In this document: positions 1-5,656 of the stretch, piece by piece | Position numbering within the stretch: position 1 is the first letter of the stretch | Layout of the letters: every line of letters begins with the position of its first letter | From: UBA9676 sp036522155 | Lineage (GTDB): Bacteria; Actinomycetota; Actinomycetes; Streptosporangiales; Streptosporangiaceae | Assembly (NCBI GenBank): GCA_036522155.1 | Contig: DATDGI010000165.1 | Location: 1-6,941, forward strand | Length of the DNA: 6,941 nucleotides | Direction of reading: 5' to 3' | The notes under the pieces: model-generated | Told to the model about the DNA's origin: nothing | Seen by the model: the letters and a program-made list of their open reading frames with translations, nothing else | Databases searched by the model: none | Position numbers and translations under genes: made by a program

Positions 1-359
1 GCGAGGAGTGGAACCTGCTCCACCCCGACGCCGAGCCGCAGGTCCCCTACGTCAGCCAGGCGCTGGACGGCCAGCCGGGCCCGGTGGTAGCGGTGAGCGA
101 CTGGATGCGGGCCGTGCCGGACCAGATCGCCCGCTGGGTGCCCGGGCCCTACAGCTCGCTCGGCACCGACGGGTACGGGCGGTCCGACACCCGGCCTGCC
201 GCCCGCCGCTACTTCCACGTCGACGCCGAGTCGATCACCGCGGCCGTGCTGGCCCAGCTCGCACGGCTCGGCGAGGTCAAGCCAGAAACCGTGATCAAGG
301 CCGTGGAGCAGTACCGGCTCGACTTCCCGGTCCACACCGCCCTCACCCCGGACGCCTGA
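1..359 (+). CDS. aceE: Pyruvate dehydrogenase E1 component (AceE), C-terminal end, 5' partial
   Basis: This is the last 118 residues of the homodimeric E1 subunit, which uses thiamine diphosphate to decarboxylate pyruvate and hands the acetyl group to the lipoyl E2 subunit. The first full codon is at base 3, and the frame is open from the window edge to TGA at 357-359. The peptide aligns closely with the end of E. coli AceE: the stretch starting YVSQALDG, then LGTDGYGRSDTR, then the RRYFHVDAES segment and a final ETVIKAVEQYRLD helix. GRSD followed by HVDA is the hallmark of the AceE C-terminal transketolase-like domain. The active-site part lies outside the window. A GTG at 84 is only an internal valine and not a start. 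The gene ends 118 bases before the next start on the same strand. Confidence 0.93.
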   Translation, partial: EEWNLLHPDAEPQVPYVSQALDGQPGPVVAVSDWMRAVPDQIARWVPGPYSSLGTDGYGRSDTRPAARRYFHVDAESITAAVLAQLARLGEVKPETVIKAVEQYRLDFPVHTALTPDA

Positions 360-418
360 CCGGCGCCCGGCAGCTCCGCCCCCGGCGCGTGAGGTGACCG
401 CCCGCCGGCAATGCCGCC

Positions 419-435
419 CGCCGCGGTTTGCGGCG
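419..435 (+). other. Small GC-rich hairpin after aceE
   Basis: CGCCGC at 419-424 and GCGGCG at 430-435 form a 6-bp stem with a GGTTT loop. Only TTAGTAT follows, with no real T-run, so this is at best a weak or Rho-assisted end signal for aceE. It touches the left arm of the inverted repeat at 436-455 and might instead belong to the control region of the next gene. Confidence 0.3.
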
Positions 436-455
436 TTAGTATCTACGCGTACTAA
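436..455 (+). promoter_or_regulatory. Inverted repeat TTAGTA-N8-TACTAA, probable operator and promoter of the toxin/antitoxin-like gene
   Basis: Perfect 6-bp arms TTAGTA (436-441) and TACTAA (450-455) flank TCTACGCG. A second perfect palindrome, TACGCGTA, lies at 444-451 inside it. The site is an AT-rich island in very GC-rich DNA, 22 bases before the ATG at 478. TAGTAT at 437-442 fits the actinomycete -10 pattern TAGNNT. TTGCGG at 428-433 with TACTAA at 450-455 (16-bp spacer) is an alternative but weaker pair. The downstream protein has an XRE helix-turn-helix, so autorepression at this site is a reasonable inference, as is usual for antitoxins of this class. No binding data are implied. Confidence 0.5.
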
Positions 456-477
456 ACCCTCCGGAAAGCAGCCGGTC

Positions 478-1653
478 ATGAGCGACACGTTCCGGATGAC
501 CTCCGAGGTCCGCGGCTGGCTGGCTGACCTGTGCACCAGCGATCCCGCCGCGGCCCGGCAGGCGGGGGCCGCCATCATCGCCCTGCTCGACCACGCCCCG
601 CAGCTCGGCCCGCCGCTGGTCGCGCCAGTGCTGGCGCCGCTGCGCGGCGATGATCCCCGGCCGGCCCTGGACCGGGCCTCCCAGCGGCAGCTTGACAGCC
701 TGCACAGCGTGCGCCGGAGCGTCGCCGACGTGGCCTCCGCCCGTCAGCGGCTCGAGGCCGAACTGGCCCAGCCACCGCTGCCCGGGGCCACCGACGAGCT
801 GGCCGGCCAGCGCGCCCGGCTCGCGGAGCTGGCCGGCGCGGAGGCGAAGCTCACCGCCGACATGCAGCGGCTGCAGCACTGGGTGGACGGCTTCCGCGCC
901 CGCAAGGAAGCGCTCAAGGCCGCGTACACCGCCGCCCACGCCCAGCGCACCGTCAACGAGGCGTTCGCCGGGCCCGGCGGAGACGGCGCCGAGATCCCCT
1001 ACCCGGACGCCGACGCGGCGGTGGCGCGGGCCCGGGCAGCGGCGAACGAGTTCCTGCGCATCGCCGACGAGCTCGTCCAGGATCTGGGCCGGGTCCCGGA
1101 CGGCGGCTTCGACAGCGGCGGCGGCCAGTCCGCCCACTGGGACCAGCTCAGGGTGCTGCGCCCGGCCGCCCCGGACTGCCTGCGCACCCAGATCCTGTTC
1201 GCGGCCGGCCGGGGCCATTCGCCGGACGCCGGTGGGCCCGGCCCGGACAGCCTGATCCTGCTCACCGCCAGCGCGGGCCACCCCCGCGGGCTGGGCGCCG
1301 TGGCGGGCGAGCCGCCCAGCCAGGTGCCGGCCGACCCGGCGCCGGCCGGCTACCGCCGCGAGTCGTTCCTGGCCGAGTTCTTCCCCGGCCAGGCGGACGC
1401 GGTGACCCAGGACGCGACCCGGCTGGTGGCCGCCAGCCAGCCGCGTGGGCTGGCCGAGCTCCGGCTGCAGGCCGGGCTGACCCAGGCGCAACTGGCCCAG
1501 CGGCTGCGGGTGCGGCAGGAGCGGGTCTCCGCGATCGAGCGGGTCGGCCCCGGCGCGGTCGAGGTCCGTACCCTGGCGGCCTACGTCGAGGCCGTGGGCG
1601 GCCGGCTGGAGATCACGGCCGACGTGGGGACCAGCCGGATCATGCTGGGCTGA
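478..1653 (+). CDS. RelE/HigB-like toxin fold with PspA-like coiled-coil insert, fused to XRE antitoxin-type HTH
   Basis: The product has 391 residues. Residues 7-52 (EVRGWLADL, then AIIALLDHAPQLGPPLV) look like the N-terminal helices of Gp49/HigB-type RelE toxins. Residues 223-267 (QLRVLRP, RTQILFAAG, SLILLTASAG) look like that fold's beta sheet, and 291-303 like its last helix. Between them, about 66-205 is a charged, Ala/Leu-rich coiled coil. Its part around 131-165 (RLQHWVDGFRARKEALKAAY, then TAAHAQRTVNEAFAG) resembles PspA/IM30 hairpin proteins. Residues 323-383 are an XRE helix-turn-helix (GLTQAQLAQRL, QERVSAIERVG) followed by a VEALGGRLEIT-like tail (here VEAVGGRLEIT), as in HigA-type antitoxins. 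ATG 478 is chosen because GGAAAG at 463-468 precedes it by 9 bases; the GTG at 394 would run the gene through the operator. The natural activity is unknown: it may be a regulator derived from a toxin-antitoxin pair. Gene confidence is high, the domain reading moderate. Confidence 0.8.
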   Translation: MSDTFRMTSEVRGWLADLCTSDPAAARQAGAAIIALLDHAPQLGPPLVAPVLAPLRGDDPRPALDRASQRQLDSLHSVRRSVADVASARQRLEAELAQPPLPGATDELAGQRARLAELAGAEAKLTADMQRLQHWVDGFRARKEALKAAYTAAHAQRTVNEAFAGPGGDGAEIPYPDADAAVARARAAANEFLRIADELVQDLGRVPDGGFDSGGGQSAHWDQLRVLRPAAPDCLRTQILFAAGRGHSPDAGGPGPDSLILLTASAGHPRGLGAVAGEPPSQVPADPAPAGYRRESFLAEFFPGQADAVTQDATRLVAASQPRGLAELRLQAGLTQAQLAQRLRVRQERVSAIERVGPGAVEVRTLAAYVEAVGGRLEITADVGTSRIMLG

Positions 1654-1718
1654 CCGCGGCGGCCCCGGGGGACCCGTCACCGGCGGCCTGCGGGCACCCG
1701 CGCCCACGACGGCCATGG

Positions 1719-1733
1719 CACTCTGGGGGGATG
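1719..1733 (+). promoter_or_regulatory. Possible leaderless start signal of fasR
   Basis: Six G (1725-1730) abut the fasR ATG at 1731. They are too close to act as a normal ribosome binding site, and no GGAGG-type site sits 5-12 bases upstream. CACTCT at 1719-1724 has the A and T of the NANNNT -10 core at exactly the distance expected if transcription began on the A of the ATG. Leaderless mRNAs are common in actinobacteria. No convincing -35 is visible. The alternative is translation coupled weakly to upstream transcripts or a later start. Confidence 0.25.
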
Positions 1734-2975
1734 ACGGCAGGCCCGCACGTCCCCGCGCCGGGTGACACGGCCGCGCAGACGCCCGCCGCGGCCGCGCCCA
1801 GCGGCGGCCAGCCCGCGACTGGCGGCCGGGTCCGCGAGGAGACGATCGAGCGGCTCCAGCAGGCGATGAGCTCGCTGGGCACCGCCGCCATGGCCTCGAT
1901 GGAGCAGCGGCTGCCCTGGTTCCGCGGCATGTCCGCGGAGAACCGGTCGTGGATCGGCCTGGTCGCCCAGGCCGGCATCGCCGCCTTCGTGGACTGGGTG
2001 AAGCATCCCGAGTGGGGCCGCCGGGCGGTGGCCGGCGAGGTGTTCGGCACCGCGCCGCGCGAGCTGGCGCGGGCGGTCTCCCTCCAGCAGGCGGTCGAGA
2101 TGGTGCGGATCACCATCGACGTGGTCGAGGCCCGGGTGGACGAGCTGGCCGCCCCCGGCGGGGAGGCCGAGCTGCGGGAGGCGGTCCTTCGCTACACCAG
2201 GGAGGTGGCGTTCGCCGCCGCCCGGGTCTACGCGCGCACCGCCGAGGCCCGTGGCGCCTGGGACGCCCGGCTGGAGGCGCTGGTGGTGGACTCGCTGGTC
2301 CGCGGCGACGCGGGCGAGGGGCTCCAGTCCTGGGCGTCCGCGCTGAACTGGTCGTCCTCGCCGGTGGCGGTGATCGCCGGCGCCACCGACGGCGAGCCGG
2401 AAGGGCTCATCGACGAGCTGCGGGTGATCGCCCGCCGGGCCCGGCTGGATCTGCTGGCCGGGGTCCAGGGGAACACGCTGGTGGTGGTGCTCGGCGGTAC
2501 CGCCGACCCGCTGTCGGCCGCGCACCAGTTCGCCGGCCGGTTCGGTCCCGGCCCGCTGGTGGTCGGGCCGGTGACGGCCGACCTGAACTCGGCGGGCCGC
2601 TCGGCCGCCGCCGCCCTGGCCGGGCTGCGCGCCGCCCCCGCCTGGCCCGACTCACCGCGCCCGGTGAGCGCGTCCGACCTGCTGCCGGAGCGGGCGCTCG
2701 ACGGCGACGCCACGGCCCAGGCCGAACTCATCGAGGACGTGTACGAGCCGCTGCTGAGCGGCGGTTCCGCCCTAGTCGAGACCGTGGTCGCCTACCTTGA
2801 ACAGGGCTCCTCACTGGAAGCCACGGCGCGGCTGCTGTTCGTGCACCCGAACACCGTGCGCTACCGGCTGCGCCGGGTCAGTGAGCTGACCGGCCTCGTC
2901 CCGGCGCGGGGCCGCGACGGATTCGCCCTCTGGGTCGCCGTCGTGCTCGGCCGCCTGATTCACAAGCGAACATAG
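1731..2975 (+). CDS. fasR: FasR-like PucR-family transcriptional regulator of fatty acid synthesis
   Basis: The 414-residue protein is expected to bind DNA upstream of fabD and activate the fatty acid synthase operon, as FasR does in Streptomyces coelicolor. Residues 1-32 are a low-complexity Ala/Pro/Gly tail. Residues 33-160 form the helical N-terminal domain with the FasR-type core around 60-97 (LPWFRGMSAENRSWIGLVAQ, then AGIAAFVDWVKHPEWG). The stretch at about 190-300 is a degenerate GGDEF-like PucR/CdaR middle domain (VAVIAGATD, LVVVLGGTADPL). The C-terminal HTH_30-type domain covers about 343-410, with the helix-turn-helix at SLEATARLLFVHPNTVRYRL (361-380) and the closing segment GFALWVAVVLGRL. 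It is followed directly by fabD on the same strand, the expected position. The start is uncertain because no clear ribosome binding site precedes ATG 1731. Effector is unknown from sequence. Confidence 0.88.
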   Translation: MTAGPHVPAPGDTAAQTPAAAAPSGGQPATGGRVREETIERLQQAMSSLGTAAMASMEQRLPWFRGMSAENRSWIGLVAQAGIAAFVDWVKHPEWGRRAVAGEVFGTAPRELARAVSLQQAVEMVRITIDVVEARVDELAAPGGEAELREAVLRYTREVAFAAARVYARTAEARGAWDARLEALVVDSLVRGDAGEGLQSWASALNWSSSPVAVIAGATDGEPEGLIDELRVIARRARLDLLAGVQGNTLVVVLGGTADPLSAAHQFAGRFGPGPLVVGPVTADLNSAGRSAAAALAGLRAAPAWPDSPRPVSASDLLPERALDGDATAQAELIEDVYEPLLSGGSALVETVVAYLEQGSSLEATARLLFVHPNTVRYRLRRVSELTGLVPARGRDGFALWVAVVLGRLIHKRT

Positions 2976-2979
2976 ACTG

Positions 2980-2985
2980 TAGGAT
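2980..2985 (+). promoter_or_regulatory. Candidate -10 (TAGGAT) of the fab operon promoter
   Basis: TAGGAT at 2980-2985 matches the actinomycete -10 consensus for the main sigma factor. The best -35-like hexamer is TTCACA at 2959-2964, one mismatch from TTGACA, but its 15-bp spacer is short and it lies inside the fasR coding end. A start near 2992 would leave a leader of about 70 bases before fabD. An activator such as FasR could make up for a poor -35 or spacer. The assignment is by pattern only. Confidence 0.35.
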
Positions 2986-3004
2986 TCCGCCATACGCGTT
3001 GCGC

Positions 3005-3042
3005 CAAAGTTCGTGCGCTTCCACATCCATGTGGCGAAGTTC
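3005..3042 (+). promoter_or_regulatory. Direct repeats CRAAGTTC around a CCACAT-CC-ATGTGG palindrome, candidate FasR control site
   Basis: CAAAGTTC (3005-3012) and CGAAGTTC (3035-3042) are direct repeats 30 bases apart start to start, close to three helical turns. Between them lies a perfect inverted repeat, CCACAT at 3021-3026 and ATGTGG at 3029-3034. The whole array sits in the fasR-fabD gap, downstream of the TAGGAT -10 and within the likely leader. It could be the FasR operator or, as RNA, a short hairpin in the fabD leader. PucR-family activators usually bind upstream of the -35, so if this is the FasR site the true promoter may lie closer to fabD. Confidence 0.4.
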
Positions 3043-3061
3043 TACAGTGCAGGCTAGGAAC

Positions 3062-4258
3062 ATGCTCGTCTTCGCAGCGCCGGGCCAGGGCGCGCAGACC
3101 CCGGGCTTCCTGGCTCCCTGGCTGGAGCTCCCGGGTTTCGCCAACCGCATCGCCGCCTGGTCCGACCTGGCCGGGTGCGATCTGGTCGCGGCCGGCACCA
3201 CTGCGGGGGCAGACGAGATCCGCGATACCGCCGTCGCCCAGCCGCTCCTGGTCGCGGCGGCCATCGCGGCCACCGAGGCCCTCTGCGGCGACCTGGCCCA
3301 GGCCCGCCGGCAGGGCGGGATCGCGGCCGGTCACAGCGTCGGGGAGCTAGCGGCCGGGGCGATCGCCGGGGTGGTGGCCCCGGAGGACGCGATGCGCCTG
3401 ATCGCCGTGCGCAGCCGGGCCATGGCGAAGGCCGCGGCGGCCCAGCCCACCGGCATGACCGCCATCCTCGGCGGGGACGAGGCCGGCGTGCTCGCGGCCC
3501 TCGATGCCCACGGGCTCACCCCGGCGAACATCAACACCGCCGGGCAGATCGTCGCGGCCGGGACCATGGCCCAGCTCGATGCGCTGGCCGCGGACCCGCC
3601 GGCCGGGACCCGGCTGCGGCCGCTCTCGGTGGCGGGCGCGTTCCACAGCCCGCACATGGCCCCGGCCACCGGCGCCCTGCGCGAGGCCGCCGCGGAGGTC
3701 ACCGTGCACGACCCGGCGATCGTGCTGCTGTCCAACCTCGACGGCGCCGCCGTCGGCTCCGGAGCCGACTGGCTGGAGCGGATCATCGCCCAGGTCAGCG
3801 CGCCGGTCCGGTGGCAGGCGTGCATGGCCACCATGGCCGCGCTGGGCACCAGCGCCCTCATCGAGCTGCTGCCGGGCGGCACCCTGACCGGCCTGGCCCG
3901 GCGGGCCCTGCCCGGGGTGGCGACGCTGGCCCTGAAGACCCCCGACGACCTGGCCGCCGGCCGGTCCCTGCTGGCCGAGCACGGCACCCAGAACCCCGAC
4001 GAGAGCGGCCACGTGCCGGAGTGGCGGCTGCTGGTCGCGCCGCTGGACGGCACGTTCCGGGCCGGGGACGGCGGCGGGCTGGCCCCCGGCATGAGCGTCT
4101 CGACCGGCGCCCCGCTCGGGCACGTCGAGGTGCGGTCCGGCCAGCACGCGATCGCGCCGGACTTCCCGGCCACCATCGTGGAATGGCTGGTCGAGGACGG
4201 CGACCCGGTCAACGTCGGCCAGCCACTGGTCAGGCTGCTGCCGGAAGGAGCCGAGTGA
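3062..4258 (+). CDS. fabD: Malonyl-CoA:ACP transacylase FabD fused to a C-terminal BCCP-like domain without the biotin lysine
   Basis: FabD moves malonyl from CoA to the ACP phosphopantetheine through a serine ester. Visible landmarks are the PGQGAQ loop (7-12), the nucleophile Ser92 in GHSVGE, Arg117 of the carboxylate-binding RSRAM segment, and His195 in GAFHSPHM. The catalytic domain ends near 307, the normal FabD length. The chain then goes on to 398. Residues 318-394 read as a biotinyl/lipoyl domain: APLDGTF at 326-332, a glycine turn near 343-349, and EWLVEDGDPVNVGQPLVRL at 374-392. The second half aligns without gaps to E. coli AccB, but the AMKM motif is replaced by VRSG (357-360), so Ser359 stands where biotin would attach. 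ATG 3062 gives the typical MLVFAAPGQG start. Its AGGA is very close (2 bases), so GCAGG at 3049-3053 may serve instead; GTG 3047 is in frame but less likely. Confidence 0.93.
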   Translation: MLVFAAPGQGAQTPGFLAPWLELPGFANRIAAWSDLAGCDLVAAGTTAGADEIRDTAVAQPLLVAAAIAATEALCGDLAQARRQGGIAAGHSVGELAAGAIAGVVAPEDAMRLIAVRSRAMAKAAAAQPTGMTAILGGDEAGVLAALDAHGLTPANINTAGQIVAAGTMAQLDALAADPPAGTRLRPLSVAGAFHSPHMAPATGALREAAAEVTVHDPAIVLLSNLDGAAVGSGADWLERIIAQVSAPVRWQACMATMAALGTSALIELLPGGTLTGLARRALPGVATLALKTPDDLAAGRSLLAEHGTQNPDESGHVPEWRLLVAPLDGTFRAGDGGGLAPGMSVSTGAPLGHVEVRSGQHAIAPDFPATIVEWLVEDGDPVNVGQPLVRLLPEGAE

Positions 4259-4292
4259 CACCCACCCCAGGCGAGCGAAAGGCAGGGTCCCG

Positions 4293-5258
4293 ATGCGACT
4301 GACCGAGGCTGCACCGGGTGCCCGGATCCTCGCGTTCGGCGGCTACCAGCCAGCCAACGTCGTCACCAACGACGACCTGGCGGCCACGGTCGACACCACC
4401 GACGAATGGATCCGGAGCCGGGTTGGCATCGCCAGCAGGCGGATCGCCGGCCCGGACGAGAGCCTGGCGGACATGGCCGTCGCCGCCGGCGGCAAGGCGC
4501 TGGCCGCCAGCGGCCTGGCCGCCAGCGACATCGACCTGGTGATCGTGGCCACCTGCACGCCGGAGGCGCCGATCCCCAACACCGCCGCCACCGTGGCGAC
4601 CCGGCTCGGCATCGTGGCGCCCGGCGCCTACGACCTGAACGCCGCCTGCGCCGGGTTCTGCTACGCGCTCGGGACGGCCAGCGACGCGGTCCGGGCGGGC
4701 TCCTCACGGCATGTGCTGGTGATCGGGGCCGAGAAGCTGTCCGCGTGGGTGGACTGGACCGACCGCTCGACCTGCATCATCTTCGCCGACGGTGCGGGCG
4801 CGGCGGTGGTCGGCCCGGCCGACGCTGAGACCGGGCCCGGCATCGGCCCGGTCGTCTGGGGCAGCGACGGCAACCTGGCCGACAAGATCTTCATCCAGGA
4901 CCGGAACTCATTCATCATCCAGGAGGGGCAGGCGGTCTTCCGGTGGGCCACCACCGCCCTGCATCCGGTCGCCAAGAAGGCCTGCGAACTGGCGGGCGTC
5001 GAGCCCACCGAACTGGCGGCGTTCGTGCCGCACCAGGCGAACCTGCGGATCATCGAGGCGATCGCCCGCAAGCTCGGCGCGCCGCAGGCGCTGGTCGCCG
5101 ACGACATCGTGCACGCCGGGAACACCTCGTCCGCGTCGATCCCGCTCGCGCTGTCCCGCATGATCGAGCGCGGTGAGATCGGCTCCGGCGAGGCGGTGCT
5201 GCTGCTCGGCTTCGGGGCCGGCATCAGCTACGCCGCGCAGGTGATCACGGTACCCTAG
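4293..5258 (+). CDS. fabH: 3-oxoacyl-ACP synthase III (FabH)
   Basis: FabH starts each fatty acid by joining an acyl-CoA primer to malonyl-ACP. In actinomycetes it often takes branched primers from valine, leucine and isoleucine. The 321-residue length is normal for the family. The full catalytic triad is present: Cys119 in NAACAGF, His247 in VPHQAN and Asn277 in HAGNTSSASIP. Other family marks are TTDEWIRSRVGI (35-46), IFADGAGAAVV (163-173) and the C-terminal GFGAGISYA (306-314). ATG 4293 lies 34 bases after the fabD stop, with purine-rich GAAAGG at 4277-4282 and AGGG at 4284-4287 upstream, so it is very likely co-transcribed with fabD. Primer preference cannot be read safely from the sequence. 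Confidence 0.96.
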   Translation: MRLTEAAPGARILAFGGYQPANVVTNDDLAATVDTTDEWIRSRVGIASRRIAGPDESLADMAVAAGGKALAASGLAASDIDLVIVATCTPEAPIPNTAATVATRLGIVAPGAYDLNAACAGFCYALGTASDAVRAGSSRHVLVIGAEKLSAWVDWTDRSTCIIFADGAGAAVVGPADAETGPGIGPVVWGSDGNLADKIFIQDRNSFIIQEGQAVFRWATTALHPVAKKACELAGVEPTELAAFVPHQANLRIIEAIARKLGAPQALVADDIVHAGNTSSASIPLALSRMIERGEIGSGEAVLLLGFGAGISYAAQVITVP

Positions 5259-5260
5259 CC

Positions 5261-5292
5261 GGGCCCTGGCGCCGGGGCCCTGATCCCGGGCC
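5261..5292 (+). other. GC-rich overlapping dyads between fabH and acpP
   Basis: GGGCCC at 5261-5266 can pair with GGGCCC at 5275-5280, and GGCCC at 5276-5280 can pair instead with GGGCC at 5288-5292. The two stems exclude each other. No T-run follows, so this is not a standard intrinsic terminator. In the mRNA it may act as a processing or 3'-protecting structure that lets acpP be made in different amounts from fabH. This role is inference. Confidence 0.35.
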
Positions 5293-5309
5293 GACCCACA
5301 ACCCACAAG

Positions 5310-5315
5310 AAGGAG
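5310..5315 (+). promoter_or_regulatory. Strong ribosome binding site of acpP
   Basis: AAGGAG at 5310-5315 is the core of a long purine run (5307-5319) 11 bases before ATG 5327. A second in-frame ATG at 5333 would be 17 bases away, so 5327 is favoured. The surrounding 5294-5326 is clearly less GC-rich than the genes, which suits high translation of the carrier protein. Confidence 0.7.
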
Positions 5316-5326
5316 AAGACAGGCAC

Positions 5327-5581
5327 ATGGCAATGACCGAATCCGAAATCCTGACCGGCCTCGGCGAGATCATCGATGAGGTCGCCGGCGTCCCGGCCGA
5401 CCAGGTCACCCCGGACAAGAGCTTCGTGGACGACCTGGACATCGACTCGCTGTCGATGGTCGAGATCGCGGTCGCCGCGCAGGACAAGTTCGGGGTGGAG
5501 ATCCCGGACGACCAGCTCAAGAACCTCAAGACCGTGCAGGACGTCATCGACTACGTCCGCAGCGCGGGCGTGTCGGCCTGA
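5327..5581 (+). CDS. acpP: Acyl carrier protein (AcpP)
   Basis: This small acidic cytosolic protein of 84 residues carries the growing acyl chain on a 4'-phosphopantetheine arm. The attachment site is Ser41 in the DIDSLSMVEI segment (38-47), the actinomycete form of the DSL motif. The four-helix layout is visible: helix I ILTGLGEIIDEVAGV (8-22), helix II starting at Ser41, the short helix III near 60-66 and the last helix VQDVIDYVRSA (70-80). It sits between fabH and fabF, the usual place for the fatty acid ACP, and starts 68 bases after fabH and ends 75 bases before fabF. Nothing suggests a polyketide carrier protein. Modification needs a phosphopantetheinyl transferase that is not encoded here. 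Confidence 0.97.
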   Translation: MAMTESEILTGLGEIIDEVAGVPADQVTPDKSFVDDLDIDSLSMVEIAVAAQDKFGVEIPDDQLKNLKTVQDVIDYVRSAGVSA

Positions 5582-5609
5582 CGCCGGCCGTCCCGCTGCG
5601 GGCCGACGC

Positions 5610-5632
5610 CCGCGGTCGCCGCAGCGCCGCGG
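5610..5632 (+). other. Inverted repeat between acpP and fabF
   Basis: CCGCGG at 5610-5615 and CCGCGG at 5627-5632 can form a stem over an 11-base loop. An alternative GCGG-TCG-CCGC hairpin lies at 5612-5622, and a small CCCG-CTG-CGGG hairpin lies just upstream at 5593-5603. There is no T-run. Such stems could mark RNA processing after acpP, but in DNA this rich in GC they also arise by chance. Confidence 0.25.
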
Positions 5633-5656
5633 CACGATGCGAAGGAGCGATTCACA

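Noticed and set aside
419..435. Intrinsic terminator of aceE
   Set aside because: The stem is short and no T-run follows, so it is listed only as a hairpin.
394..477. Upstream GTG start for the toxin/antitoxin-like gene
   Set aside because: It would add 28 residues of unlike composition, place the operator and -10 inside the coding part, and lacks the GGAAAG site that precedes ATG 478.
436..1716. 426-codon open frame on the - strand opposite the toxin/antitoxin-like gene
   Set aside because: The + strand protein has clear HTH and RelE-like patterns, and the reverse product is a low-complexity Gly/Arg shadow.
1715..1717. ATG at 1715 as an alternative start for fasR
   Set aside because: It is not in frame with fasR.
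2999..3061. Earlier in-frame start for fabD at TTG 2999
   Set aside because: FabD proteins begin about eight residues before GQG, which fits ATG 3062. The extra peptide would be encoded by the repeat array and palindrome.
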